A stretch of DNA of 44,134 bases from a virus: positions 1 through 44,134 of the IMG/VR virus record IMGVR_UViG_3300028800_000022; one strand, 5' to 3'. Position numbers and translations under genes: made by a program. Shown here in pieces: positions 20,859 through 29,861 of this stretch. Within the stretch, counting starts at the first letter, position 1. Each line of letters begins with the position of its first letter. Below the pieces are notes generated by a model. It saw only the letters and a list, made by a program, of their open reading frames with translations. It was not told where the DNA came from and searched no databases.

Positions 20859-21442
20859 GGGGCTGTACCCCGAAGCGACACGCGCGCCCACGATTGCAGC
20901 GAGAGAAGTTGCGCCACGACCGCGCGGTCATGCTGTCCAAGATTCAGGTAGCCGGTTTGTAGCTGGTCGATGGTAACGCAGGCGTCGGGGCTGGAGCCTC
21001 CATGAGCACCGCCGGAGGCGTTGGGATTGGCGGACACAGACTGTTCTGGTCTTGCTCCACTGGCTTTGTCGAAGAGCACGCGCCCAGCAGCAGACAGAAT
21101 GCAAGTATCGGGATTGATCGCATGATTTGACCTCTGCTCTATGCGAAGCTGTGCAAGGGCGGCTTCGTAATCCGTTTTCGCCTTGTCGCGAGCCGCAACC
21201 ACTTGTTTGTAGGCGTCATCGTCACGCTTCTTTTGTTCCTGCGCACTCACCTTGAGCTTGGCGTACACGCCAGCGAGATAGTCGATGCGGGCCTGCTTCT
21301 GGTTTATGACGGTCTTTTGGAGTTCCGCGACCTGGCTTTGACCGTCTAGATAACCGTAGTGGTATCCGCCGTATGCGCCGCCGCCTAGCAATGCGACGAT
21401 GGCCCCAATGATGATCCATGGGGAGATTGTAAGGCCGAACAT
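20855..21442 (-). CDS. i-spanin (Rz-like)
   Basis: 195 residues. An N-terminal membrane helix (SPWIIIGAIVALLGGGAYG) is followed by a long periplasmic coiled coil (VAELQKTVINQKQARIDYL; QEQKKRDDDAYKQVVAARDK). The outer-membrane partner Rz1 is nested in another frame (20944-21123). Together they would join inner and outer membranes to finish lysis. Confidence 0.8.
   Translation of the reverse strand: MFGLTISPWIIIGAIVALLGGGAYGGYHYGYLDGQSQVAELQKTVINQKQARIDYLAGVYAKLKVSAQEQKKRDDDAYKQVVAARDKAKTDYEAALAQLRIEQRSNHAINPDTCILSAAGRVLFDKASGARPEQSVSANPNASGGAHGGSSPDACVTIDQLQTGYLNLGQHDRAVVAQLLSLQSWARVSLRGTAP
20944..21123 (-). CDS. o-spanin (Rz1-like lipoprotein), nested in Rz
   Basis: 59 residues in a different frame inside the Rz gene, too short to be noticed easily. 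ATG 21123 has AGAGG 4 bases upstream. The signal peptide RSIPILAFCLLLGAC gives a lipobox with acylated Cys16. The mature part is proline-rich (PPIPTPPAV; APAPTPALP), as in lambda Rz1. Confidence 0.82.
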   Translation of the reverse strand: MRSIPILAFCLLLGACSSTKPVEQDQNSLCPPIPTPPAVLMEAPAPTPALPSTSYKPAT

Positions 21443-21664
21443 CTATTCGCCCTTCTGCTTCTTTGGCTGCTTCACCAAGCGCCCGCTCACACCGAACACC
21501 AGCAAGCCGATGGAAAGCGTGGTCGCTATCCAATGGGGGAAATGCTCACGCAGATCGTCAGAGAGAGATGACCATGTGGCTTGCACCACACCGGACAGGA
21601 TCATCGCCTGCACTGAAAACCAGCGCCAAGCTTTCTTGGCGTCGTCAACGAGTTCGAATTTCAT
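21443..21664 (-). CDS. Holin, DUF7940-like
   Basis: 73 residues. KFELVDDAKKAWRWFSVQAM, then the helix MILSGVVQATWSSL, and a second hydrophobic helix WIATTLSIGLLVFGVSGRLV with a Lys-rich tail. This N-terminal pattern and size fit the small alphaproteobacterial phage holins. One base separates it from the endolysin gene and it abuts Rz. Confidence 0.75.
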   Translation of the reverse strand: MKFELVDDAKKAWRWFSVQAMILSGVVQATWSSLSDDLREHFPHWIATTLSIGLLVFGVSGRLVKQPKKQKGE

Positions 21665-21665
21665 G

Positions 21666-22109
21666 TTAGAGTCCCGCTAAATCCAAGCCATCGGCCAGCG
21701 CATCGTCTGACCAATACGGCTCCCATGATCCGGTTTCGTGCTTCGCAATCGCCTTGCACAGATGAAAGTTGATGATGCGCCGCGTGGTGTCGATTTGATC
21801 GTCAGGCCCGACGCCAACTTGATCGCAGACGCTTTGAATGTAGGCTGTCGTATCGTTCTCGTTTTTAGGGGCGAACCGAGAAATGATCTGAAAAATGGTT
21901 TTGCGCCCATACATCGTGTGATAGTTCTTGAGCAGGATCGCCAGAGCGCGAAAGCCCCACTTAGGCTCTTTGAACACCGCAAACGATGTCTCTGCCCTTT
22001 GATCCGGCGTCATCTGGTCTTTGGGCATGAGGCCCTGCCAAGGCTGGCCGATACGGAGGTTGCCGGGATTGTTGTTCCGTGCCGCCCTTGGGATCATGCT
22101 CACGTCCAT
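21666..22109 (-). CDS. Endolysin (P5-like lytic transglycosylase fold)
   Basis: 147 residues from ATG 22109; ATG 22097 (MIPRAARNN) is an alternative. RAARNNNPGNLRIGQPWQGL, then SFAVFKEPKWGFRALAILL, a TIFQIISRFAP segment and ENDTTAYIQSVC match phage muralytic enzymes of the structural-protein-P5 type. No signal or SAR sequence, so it depends on the holin for export. Confidence 0.78.
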   Translation of the reverse strand: MDVSMIPRAARNNNPGNLRIGQPWQGLMPKDQMTPDQRAETSFAVFKEPKWGFRALAILLKNYHTMYGRKTIFQIISRFAPKNENDTTAYIQSVCDQVGVGPDDQIDTTRRIINFHLCKAIAKHETGSWEPYWSDDALADGLDLAGL

Positions 22110-22678
22110 ACGAAAGAGATTGAACCGTCGCCGCCATTGCCGCCCGGTATGAGATCGGCAGAGAATCCTTGTGTGCCCCCCGCTCCGCCCGCGCCCGCAT
22201 TCAAGGTGTCGTATCCAGCATCTGTGTCGCCTGACAGACCGCCTTTCGCGAGGATGCTCTTTGAGCCAGACGCAAGTGTCCCGGTGATGGTCGATGAGCC
22301 GCCGGGGGCGCGCGAGGTATTTGTCTTACCAAGCCCCCCCGCACCTGCACTGTAAGATAGCGTTCCGCCCCAGTCTGAGGACGATATTGCGAGGGTAGTT
22401 ATCGTCTCATCGCCAGCTACCCCGGCGTTGTTGTAGTTGCCGCCACTCCCGGCACCCTTAGCCGTGATTACGACTTGAGAAGCATTCGACGGAATAGTTT
22501 CGGAGCCGCTACCTGCACCATAAGCATGGGTGACAGGCGTGAACGCAGTGTAGAACAACTTCCATGCACCGCCCGCACCAACCCAACCTTGGCGAACAGA
22601 TTTCCACGCGCCAGATGCGCCTACCCATAGGGAATTGACCGTCTTGTATGCGCCGGACTTCCCAACGCTGATCGTCAT
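22100..22678 (-). CDS. Minor tail protein, Gly-rich with three GAW repeats
   Basis: 192 residues. It opens with three short repeats (VGKSGAYKTV, VGASGAWKSV, VGAGGAWKLF), then a beta/glycine-rich domain (GAGSGGNYNNAGVAG; GAGGAGGTQGF) ending GDGSISFVW. The Gly-rich part is a small relative of the tip-type protein at 32487. Confidence 0.65.
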   Translation of the reverse strand: MTISVGKSGAYKTVNSLWVGASGAWKSVRQGWVGAGGAWKLFYTAFTPVTHAYGAGSGSETIPSNASQVVITAKGAGSGGNYNNAGVAGDETITTLAISSSDWGGTLSYSAGAGGLGKTNTSRAPGGSSTITGTLASGSKSILAKGGLSGDTDAGYDTLNAGAGGAGGTQGFSADLIPGGNGGDGSISFVWT

Positions 22679-23394
22679 GTCGCGCGCTTAAGCCAGATGT
22701 CGCCGTCTGCCGGTGTGCCGGAAGGGCTGGCCGTGGAGACGTTCAGTGCCTTCGTAGCGATAGAACCTAGACCGAGACCTGTACGCGCACCCGACGCCGA
22801 TGTTGCGCCCGTGCCGCCGCTTGTAATGGCGAGAGCCGTTGCAAATGTCGGGGCTTGGGAAAAGGAGTTCGTGCTTGTGAAAGCGTTGGCCGCGTTCTCC
22901 AGAACCACATTCGAGGATAGGCGTGAGTCGGATAGCGTACCCGATCCAATGTCAGAAGCGCTGACAACTGGCCGCTGCGAACTCAGGAACTGGAACTGCG
23001 TCCCATCATATGCGACGATTACAAGATCACCACTCTTGAACGCATTGGCCGCAAGGGCTGCTTGGGCATAATAGATATTCTTGGCCCCAAGCGTGTCCAC
23101 GTTGAGCGTGGTCGCTCCCGAACAATCCGAAGCCGCCTTGAACATGAAACGCTGACCGGCGGCATAGGCGTCTATCGTAGGCGAGCATGTCAGGGTGATT
23201 GCCGAGGCCGTACCGCCGACCGTGCCGGAGTAGATCGTTCCGGCCTTGATCTGCGCATACCAGGAGGCAATCTGCGCCATCGTCGCCCGAGCGGAATCAT
23301 TGACGGAGGCAGCATTCATGCCCTCGTCCCAATTGATCCCGGTATTTGCTTGGATGTTGCTCCCTGCGGTCGATGACCAGTCCTTGACGGCCAT
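22675..23394 (-). CDS. Tail fibre B (short, paralogous anchor)
   Basis: 239 residues from ATG 23394 (TAATG with the upstream stop). Residues 1-90 are a paralogue of the larger fibre anchor (INWDEGMNAASVNDSAR; WYAQIKAGTIY; AITLTCSPTIDAYAAGQRF). The C-terminus has beta-helix-like repeats (GTLSDSRLSSNVVL; ITSGGTGATSASGAR). Probably attaches to the same baseplate site or to the large fibre. Confidence 0.7.
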   Translation of the reverse strand: MAVKDWSSTAGSNIQANTGINWDEGMNAASVNDSARATMAQIASWYAQIKAGTIYSGTVGGTASAITLTCSPTIDAYAAGQRFMFKAASDCSGATTLNVDTLGAKNIYYAQAALAANAFKSGDLVIVAYDGTQFQFLSSQRPVVSASDIGSGTLSDSRLSSNVVLENAANAFTSTNSFSQAPTFATALAITSGGTGATSASGARTGLGLGSIATKALNVSTASPSGTPADGDIWLKRAT

Positions 23395-25190
23395 TACGGA
23401 ATCTTCCTGACAGAGAAGCTGCGAATTGTGATCGTCCCGCTGGGTGCTGTGCCGGAGCAATCCGCCTGAATATTCAAGAACACATCGACGGTTTCAGCCG
23501 AGCTTGAAAGCGTAAAAGCGTGCGTTTTGATAAGGCGGCGACAGCTTGCAACCGTGCGATCCCCCGTAATGCCGGAGGGACTGAGGCCGTACCATGTGCT
23601 TGTGGTTCCACTGCTGATGAGTGCGGAGATGTTCTTGACGTTGGTGAGATTTGCCTGTTCAACGTCGATTTCCAGAACGAATTTGTCGCCAGCGGTGAAC
23701 ACAGAGAAGTTGAAATCGAAATGCGTTTGCTTCATGCGGATGTTCTCGCCATCCACACCGGTTCCGCTTGCGCCAAGCGTGATGATCTGCGTCACGCCGT
23801 TCTGCGGCGCGCTGTCCGTTCCCTTGCTTGCAGTTGCGGTGAAGGTAGAGCCTGAATTGCGCTCTATCGTGTAGTTGGTCGCGACACTGCCAGTTACCCC
23901 CGTTCCGGCAGTGCCGCTCGTCCCGGTCATGAACGGATTGAGATTTATGTAGCCATACGGATTGTACGTCGCGTCGTAAGCGTCGGCCTGGTTGTTGAAA
24001 TAAATGGGCTGCGTTGGGAACAGGACTGAGTAATAGGAGGAAATCACCTGTCCCATGAGCGTTGCGCCGTAGTCCATGGGATGTAGGAACTTCCCGTCAG
24101 CTTCAGGGAAAAAGCCGCCCGTGATGGTGTCGCCGGTCGATGAATTCTTGTCGATGAGCGGAATGTTTGCGGGTATGACACCATAGAAGTTAGGATTCCG
24201 GCTTCCAACTTCATTCAGGATAAGGTGGTTCAGGTGGTTCAATACCTTCCGTTTCGTCGCGTCCATGTTATAGGTGCGCGGGAGAACCGGAATTATGTCT
24301 ACCGGGATACCAGCGTCGTTTAGTGTGTCGAGAACGGATTGGATTTTTGTAAAGATGGTCGGTGCGTCGTCGCCGCCGCTGAGATCGTTTGTCCCGCCAA
24401 GGAAGATGACGCGCGCGGGGTCTGACGCCACCACATCGCTTATGCGGTCAATCATGTCTTGAACGGTATCGCCAGCAACGCCGAAATTAAGTGTGGAGTC
24501 GTAATAGAAGCGGTTCATGGAAAGCGCGTGGGCTTGGACCATGTACCCGCGCGCCTGGTTCGATTGGGCGTTCGTGGACGTGTTCTGAGCCGTGATGCTG
24601 TCGCCAAAGATCGCAATCTTGGAGTTCGGCCTACCGATGAAGTTTACGGAGCGCTGCGTATTCGTAGTCAGCGTCGAGATGTTAGTGGCGTTGGTTGTGA
24701 TGTTCGTTTCTGCTGTGTCGAGATCGGTCTGCAACGTACTCACGTCCCCTTGTATTGTTGTGGTGATGCGAGAGGCGGAAAGAAGCTGGAAGTCGGTGCC
24801 GTCATAGGACACGACTACGAGGTCGCCGGAGGTGATCGCTCCAGCAGTGAGATTGGCACCGCCGAACTTGATGGTTTTCGCACCAAGGCCATCGACGTTG
24901 ATCGTCGTCGTGGTGGTATTGGTGTTTGTCGCCTTGAACAGGAACCGCTGCCCCGTGGCGTAGGCATCGACGGTTGGGGAACATGTCAGGGTAATGGCGT
25001 TTGCCGTGCCCCCGATGGAGGCGGGGTAGATCGTTCCGCCCTTTATCTGGGCGTACCAATCGGCAATCTGGGCAAGCGTACCGCGCGCGCTATCGTTAAC
25101 GGCGGCGGCATTCATCCCCTCGTTCCAGTTGATACCCGTCAGCCCGGAGACGTTTGACGCCGCCGTGCTTGACCAATTCTTGACTGCCAT
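23394..25190 (-). CDS. Tail fibre A with SGNH/GDSL hydrolase domain
   Basis: 598 residues. The anchor is at 1-140, followed by a coiled coil (DVSTLQTDLDTAETNIT) and an SGNH hydrolase at about 190-385: IAIFGDSIT (Ser198), FGVAG (Gly block), LGGTNDL (Asn268), ADGKFLHP (Asp365, His370). The C-terminal domain is beta-rich. It probably removes acetyl groups from host surface polysaccharide. The D-to-H spacing is longer than the usual DxxH. Confidence 0.8.
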   Translation of the reverse strand: MAVKNWSSTAASNVSGLTGINWNEGMNAAAVNDSARGTLAQIADWYAQIKGGTIYPASIGGTANAITLTCSPTVDAYATGQRFLFKATNTNTTTTTINVDGLGAKTIKFGGANLTAGAITSGDLVVVSYDGTDFQLLSASRITTTIQGDVSTLQTDLDTAETNITTNATNISTLTTNTQRSVNFIGRPNSKIAIFGDSITAQNTSTNAQSNQARGYMVQAHALSMNRFYYDSTLNFGVAGDTVQDMIDRISDVVASDPARVIFLGGTNDLSGGDDAPTIFTKIQSVLDTLNDAGIPVDIIPVLPRTYNMDATKRKVLNHLNHLILNEVGSRNPNFYGVIPANIPLIDKNSSTGDTITGGFFPEADGKFLHPMDYGATLMGQVISSYYSVLFPTQPIYFNNQADAYDATYNPYGYINLNPFMTGTSGTAGTGVTGSVATNYTIERNSGSTFTATASKGTDSAPQNGVTQIITLGASGTGVDGENIRMKQTHFDFNFSVFTAGDKFVLEIDVEQANLTNVKNISALISSGTTSTWYGLSPSGITGDRTVASCRRLIKTHAFTLSSSAETVDVFLNIQADCSGTAPSGTITIRSFSVRKIP

Positions 25191-25224
25191 TCAAGAAGGC
25201 TCCGAAGTGTGATATTGAGGGGGT

Positions 25225-25329
25225 ATGGAGCGAGAACCATTCTTCGGGCCGTGGCGGAATATTCTCGCCTTCAGCCTTTTCATCGGGTCGCTGGTATTGT
25301 GGCGGCTGTTGCCGTCAATATTGAGGTGA
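25225..25329 (+). CDS. 34-residue membrane peptide on the opposite strand of the late operon
   Basis: MEREPFFGPWRNILAFSLFI then GSLVLWRLLPSILR: one membrane helix with basic end. GAGGGGGT before the ATG is close to an ideal ribosome site. It fills most of the 124-base gap between fibre and ejection genes and overlaps the ejection gene end by 15 bases. No clear promoter. Confidence 0.4.
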   Translation: MEREPFFGPWRNILAFSLFIGSLVLWRLLPSILR

Positions 25330-26829
25330 CAAGCCCCAAGGCTGATATTGCTGTTGCTCGTAGCCGGAGCCGATCAGGCCAAGGGGCAACGGACGCGGCC
25401 CAGCGGCGGCAGGCGCAAGCTGCGGGCCAAGCGCGGCAGCATCTCCGCCATTGCGGACGAGGTTTGCAGCCCTGCTGGCATTGGAGAGCGTGGCCTTCGT
25501 CGCCAATGCCTTTGCGCCTTCACCGGCCAGCATGAACGGGGCAACGCCCGCGCCCGTCGCGTGGCCAAGAGCAATATCACCCATGGCAGAGACGACGCCA
25601 CGAGGCGCGAGTTTCCCGGCCCACCGCAACACGTTGTCGAGCTTGCCGCCACGAACCACCAGCTTAATCGCGTCCTGCTCGGCTTTGGAGAAGGCGTTCA
25701 TCTTCTTGGGGCTGTTGGCGATCTGGCGGAACTGGCCGCGAAGGGCGTTTTCATATCCCGATTGTGTAAGCTGAGATGCGTTCTGCGCGCGCTCGAAAGC
25801 GTCAGAGATCATCTGAGACTTCTTGGCCGTCTTCCATGTCTCGCGGGCGGTCTGGAGCGTTTGCGCCGCTGCGGGGTCTCCGCTCGCGATCTGCGAAGGG
25901 TGCAAATCCTCAACCAAGCTGTCGATATGATCTTGGATGATCCCCGCCATGTGAGAGTCGGAGGGGTTTGTCATTGCAGCTTTTGACGCCTGCCCAGCGA
26001 CCTTGCGTTCCGTCTCAAGTTGGGTGAGCGGGACAACGCTTGTGTCACCCGTGGCCAGTTCATTGAGGCGAGCGAGCGAGCGTGCCGTGTTGGGATGCAG
26101 AACGGGGTCGAACCCATCTTCCGCAAGCTTCGTGCTCACGTCCTTGACCATGTTGCGAACCGGATCGACTGAGATTTCCAGCCCGGCAGATTTCACTTGG
26201 TCGTACGCTGTTTTGGCGGACTTCTTGAGTTCTTCCACGGTCGGCGCTTCGGCTGCGGAAAGCAGCTTGGCCCCGCCCTGCGGTACGGCGGCAAACCCTC
26301 CGGTCAATCCCTGCACGGCTGCTAGGCCGGGATTGTCCTTGCGATATTGTTCCTGATGCTGCGAGGCCGCATCCGCCATCGCATTGGACATATCGAGATT
26401 GCCAGTCATAAGGCCCGGTAGCCCTGCAATCGAGGACTGAACGCTCGGAAGGAATGCACCCGATGCAGCGCCGCTCGGTAAGTTGGATTGATCAACCTGC
26501 GCCCTCGCCTCCGCATATCCCGGCGTATTGCGATTGCGGGCGAGTGCTGCGTCGTACCCACCCGTTTCCGCATTCTGCATCGTGTCAACGCGGGGGTCGT
26601 TTGTGACCGCGTGCGAAAGCATCGTTCCCAACCCAAGAGCCGGGGCTACGACGTTCTCTTGTGCGAAGCGGCCTACGGGGCTTGCGATGATACGGTCTAG
26701 CGTCGAGGGCTGCGCGGTGTCCTGCGGCTGCGCCTGGGGCATCTTGCCGAGGCGCGCCATCAACTGCGATTGGGTGATCCCTTCGGGCACGTTCTGGACG
26801 ATTGTGCCGTCAGGAAGTCTAACGTCCAT
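25315..26829 (-). CDS. Internal virion / DNA-ejection protein C
   Basis: 504 residues. N-terminus (VRLPDGTIVQNVPEGITQSQL) is the short beta module of large phage internal proteins. The rest is helical with Ala/Gly-rich amphipathic stretches (VVSAMGDIALGHATGAGVAPFMLAG). Last of three consecutive large ejection candidates. Confidence 0.6.
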   Translation of the reverse strand: MDVRLPDGTIVQNVPEGITQSQLMARLGKMPQAQPQDTAQPSTLDRIIASPVGRFAQENVVAPALGLGTMLSHAVTNDPRVDTMQNAETGGYDAALARNRNTPGYAEARAQVDQSNLPSGAASGAFLPSVQSSIAGLPGLMTGNLDMSNAMADAASQHQEQYRKDNPGLAAVQGLTGGFAAVPQGGAKLLSAAEAPTVEELKKSAKTAYDQVKSAGLEISVDPVRNMVKDVSTKLAEDGFDPVLHPNTARSLARLNELATGDTSVVPLTQLETERKVAGQASKAAMTNPSDSHMAGIIQDHIDSLVEDLHPSQIASGDPAAAQTLQTARETWKTAKKSQMISDAFERAQNASQLTQSGYENALRGQFRQIANSPKKMNAFSKAEQDAIKLVVRGGKLDNVLRWAGKLAPRGVVSAMGDIALGHATGAGVAPFMLAGEGAKALATKATLSNASRAANLVRNGGDAAALGPQLAPAAAGPRPLPLGLIGSGYEQQQYQPWGLSPQY

Positions 26830-26838
26830 GTGCGCGGC

Positions 26839-28227
26839 CTATTGGGGCAGAGAGTTGAAGTCGATAACTTTGGCAGCGGCCTGGCCCGGAGCCTGAACGC
26901 TTTGTGGATCGCGGATGCCCGGAATGTTCGGCAAGTCGCTTCCACCGCTTAGGCCTGTACGCAGCGCACCCTCTTGAGCACGCAGCGCGCGGGCACGATT
27001 GCCTGTTTCCTTCGTCATGTAGTCGAAGTTTGCCATGATCTGCTGCGGGGTCATGTTCGGATTGACCATGCTCTCCGCTTCTTTGCGGGAAGCATCCGAA
27101 ACAGGTGTGTTGCCGATAGAGCCGGATTGAATTTTGGCGTATTCGTTCTTGACGGTTTGAATAGCCGTGTTGAACGCCGCCACATCGGGGTCGCCCTTGT
27201 ACTCGCCCTTGATGTAACGCTGCCAGCGGTTGATGACCGGAACGCCGGTAGTACCCGCGCCCTTGGCGATCATCTGCTTGGCCGCATCCATGTTCTGCAA
27301 CATGGTGTTTTCGTAGGCTTCGGTTGCCGCGCGCAACGGCGTGATCTTGGCAAGCGTGCTGACGTTGGCCTTGTAGCTGCCCGTGACCGCGTTCTGATCT
27401 GCACCGGATTTGCCGGAAGCAGTCTGCATCTTGGCGACCTCAGAGAGGATGGCCTGACGATAACCGGCCGCTTGTTTGCCCATGCCGAGCGTGGGCATAG
27501 GAGCGCCGCCCGCCACCGATTGCGCCCAATATTTAACGGTGTTGGGGTCTGGCGGTGTGTCGGAGGCCGATTCCGCAGCCTGATTGTGACGGCGCGTCTC
27601 GGCAAGGCGCTGACGCTCCAAATCCAACTGTGGGTCGGTCGCGCGATAGTCCGCCTTCTGCTGCATCGCCTCCGGCGACATCACATCCGAATTGCCGACA
27701 GGCTTCGGAACGCCATCTTCGCCCACCGAATAGGTCTGGTTCTGCCAGTTCGGGAGGTTCTTGTCCTTGGCTTCCTGCTGCGAAAGGATGCGTTCGGGCT
27801 TCTTGTTGAACGTGTCTGCCTTGAGCAAAAGCGGGAGCGCGGACTGCGGATCAAGCTGCTGTAGGAACGGCAGGAGCGGCGAGATGTTCGATCCGGCCAA
27901 CATTCCCTGATCGGAGAAGGGCTTCGCGTTGACCGCATTTGCTACCTGCCGCTGTTCAGCTTGCGCCTGAGTATCGCCAAGCGGGCCGGTCTGAGGTGTA
28001 ACCGCCACTTCGTTCGGCATGGAGCCCGGCGCGAACATCTTGGCGAGCGAGTCTTGGTACTGCTGGCGCTGTGCGTATTGACCGAGGTTTTGCACGCCAG
28101 CCTGTAGACCGGAGCCGAAGTTCCTGGCACCGATCATCCCATGACCGAGCTGCGCGATAAGCTGCTGCCACGGGATCGAACTCGTTCCCGAACCACCGAA
28201 CGAACTGAAAATGTCTGAGAAGGCCAT
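26839..28227 (-). CDS. Internal virion / DNA-ejection protein B
   Basis: 462 residues, Gln/Ala-rich and largely helical (LQAGVQNLGQYAQRQQYQDS; ATEAYENTMLQNMDAAKQ; NPNMTPQQIMANFDYMTKE). Size, composition and position after the hub gene suggest an ejected protein; no catalytic motif seen. Confidence 0.6.
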   Translation of the reverse strand: MAFSDIFSSFGGSGTSSIPWQQLIAQLGHGMIGARNFGSGLQAGVQNLGQYAQRQQYQDSLAKMFAPGSMPNEVAVTPQTGPLGDTQAQAEQRQVANAVNAKPFSDQGMLAGSNISPLLPFLQQLDPQSALPLLLKADTFNKKPERILSQQEAKDKNLPNWQNQTYSVGEDGVPKPVGNSDVMSPEAMQQKADYRATDPQLDLERQRLAETRRHNQAAESASDTPPDPNTVKYWAQSVAGGAPMPTLGMGKQAAGYRQAILSEVAKMQTASGKSGADQNAVTGSYKANVSTLAKITPLRAATEAYENTMLQNMDAAKQMIAKGAGTTGVPVINRWQRYIKGEYKGDPDVAAFNTAIQTVKNEYAKIQSGSIGNTPVSDASRKEAESMVNPNMTPQQIMANFDYMTKETGNRARALRAQEGALRTGLSGGSDLPNIPGIRDPQSVQAPGQAAAKVIDFNSLPQ

Positions 28228-28236
28228 CGCTTTGCC

Positions 28237-29100
28237 TCAGAATATAAAGGGCAGAATGGACATTGCCGTACCGAGCAACGTAGGCAGCGGGCTTTGTCCC
28301 GGCTGCGTTTGCGTGCCGGTCGAACTTGTCGTGCCACCCAAAGAACCAAGGCCGGACACCGCGCCTGCGTAATTTTGCAGGTTGTTCCACGGCTGCTGTT
28401 GCGTGAAGTTCCAGCGGTTGAGCGCGTCCTGCGTGTACTGCTGGGCTTGGGAGTCGTATGCGCCACCCACATTGAGCAGGTTTTGCAGGTCGGTGTAGTC
28501 CTGCCCGGCAAGGTTAGGAGCAAGCGCGCCAGCCTGTAGCTGCTGCTGCTGGCCCGTGTTGTAATTGTTCGACAGAAGGCCAAGAGCCTGATCGCGGGAG
28601 CCGATCTGCGTATCGTAATTGTGGCCGTACATATTGGCCGCGAGGTCGGACAGGTTCTTTCCGAGGAAATCCTGATTGGTCCCCGAACCGCCACGGCCTG
28701 CCCCACCGAATACCGCGTTCACGTTGTCCGTGACGCCGCGCGCCGCCGCGTTGAAGTTTTGATCAATGTACGGATTGGAATTGAGCGTGGAGCCGTTCGC
28801 AATGCTTGTGAGCAGCGGATTGGCCCCGTTGTTCGTGCCGCCGTTGTTCAGGATGTTTGTGGTTGCCGCGTCTGCCGCCTGCGTGACAGGAGATCCGCCT
28901 AGAGCGCGTTGCGACGTGAGGTTTAGGGCCTGCTGCGTGACGGGCGAATATGGCGTGACGGTGGAGAATGGCGCGTATTGCGAGCCTTGGCGGTACAGGC
29001 TTTGCGCCTGAGACATCACGTCCTTGAGATATGGCTGTGCGCCAGACCAAGGATCGGTGTTCTGATTCGTGTTTGTCGAGGTAGTCTGTCCACCGCCCAT
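28237..29100 (-). CDS. DNA-ejection (pilot) protein A
   Basis: 287 residues, Asn/Gln/Gly-rich. The start (DPWSGAQPYLKDVMSQAQSLY) is the pilot-protein pattern common in podoviruses. The C-terminus is hydrophobic (LPTLLGTAMSILPFIF), consistent with membrane insertion during ejection. Confidence 0.65.
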   Translation of the reverse strand: MGGGQTTSTNTNQNTDPWSGAQPYLKDVMSQAQSLYRQGSQYAPFSTVTPYSPVTQQALNLTSQRALGGSPVTQAADAATTNILNNGGTNNGANPLLTSIANGSTLNSNPYIDQNFNAAARGVTDNVNAVFGGAGRGGSGTNQDFLGKNLSDLAANMYGHNYDTQIGSRDQALGLLSNNYNTGQQQQLQAGALAPNLAGQDYTDLQNLLNVGGAYDSQAQQYTQDALNRWNFTQQQPWNNLQNYAGAVSGLGSLGGTTSSTGTQTQPGQSPLPTLLGTAMSILPFIF

Positions 29101-29516
29101 TAGGCTAGTTCCTTACGCATCAGGTATCGTGCAATCCGGTAGTCCGGCAGATGCTTGGCCCAGCCTTTGCGCGCCCACATATTGAGTTCGGCGCAACCTT
29201 CGCTTTTTGCCCATGCTTCGATTTCAGGCTTGAGAGAGAACCATTGCTTCATGTTCTCCCCGCCCAGTAATTCGATGAATGCTGTCTTCACCCCTCCTTC
29301 GTATGTCACCAGCGATGTAACGCCTGCCGCCATCGCCCTGTTCTGGTTCTCATCATCCAGAACCACCCAAAGCTGCTTGCGATGCTCGGCAACATCTCGC
29401 GCAACACCTTCAAGCGTGAAGATGCCCTCGGATTGCGCGACGGCGGTTTCGAGTAACGGCGCAATAAGCGGCCATGCCTGACCGATAACGTCAGGCGGAA
29501 TCTGTATGAGCTTCAT
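29100..29516 (-). CDS. T7 gp13-like / GNAT-fold internal protein
   Basis: 138 residues. FIELLGGENMKQWF, IEAWAKSEGCAELNMWARKGWAKHLP split by the turn, and YRIARYLMRKEL match the GNAT-like fold of T7 gp13-type proteins. The acetyl-CoA loop is not preserved, so it is probably structural or an assembly aid. Confidence 0.65.
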   Translation of the reverse strand: MKLIQIPPDVIGQAWPLIAPLLETAVAQSEGIFTLEGVARDVAEHRKQLWVVLDDENQNRAMAAGVTSLVTYEGGVKTAFIELLGGENMKQWFSLKPEIEAWAKSEGCAELNMWARKGWAKHLPDYRIARYLMRKELA

Positions 29517-29858
29517 TCAGCGGCTGGACATGACTTGGCGAAGGATCGCGTCCCAGATCGGATGCGCCCCGCCACTGCCACCACCGAGCATTCCAGATCC
29601 GATCATCCCGCCCAGACCTCCGAGGCCACCCAAACCTCCCAATCCGCCCAGCCCGCCACCGGGAGGCTGTTGCGGCGGCTGCTGCGGAGGCGGGGCCATC
29701 TGCGGGAGCTGTGCGCCCGGCGTCATGCTCTGCGGGATGTTCGGCGTGACGTTGAAGATGTTGGGTGGCGTTTGATTGTATCCGGGAATGACGTATTGAC
29801 CCCCAACCCAATAGTTTTGAGCCGGGTTCATGTTCGCGGTAACTGCGCCGTTTGCCAT
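29517..29858 (-). CDS. Pro/Gly-rich virion protein
   Basis: 113 residues: a polar start, a Pro/Gln tract (PPPQQPPQQPPGGG), five GLG repeats (GLGGLGGLGG...), and a short helical end. Likely a flexible linker between hub and ejection genes. Confidence 0.55.
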   Translation of the reverse strand: MANGAVTANMNPAQNYWVGGQYVIPGYNQTPPNIFNVTPNIPQSMTPGAQLPQMAPPPQQPPQQPPGGGLGGLGGLGGLGGLGGMIGSGMLGGGSGGAHPIWDAILRQVMSSR

Positions 29859-29861
29859 GTC

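Noticed and set aside
26974-27864. 296-codon open frame on the + strand opposite ejection protein B
   Set aside because: His/Arg/Leu-rich shadow with no recognisable domain; the minus-strand gene fits the operon.
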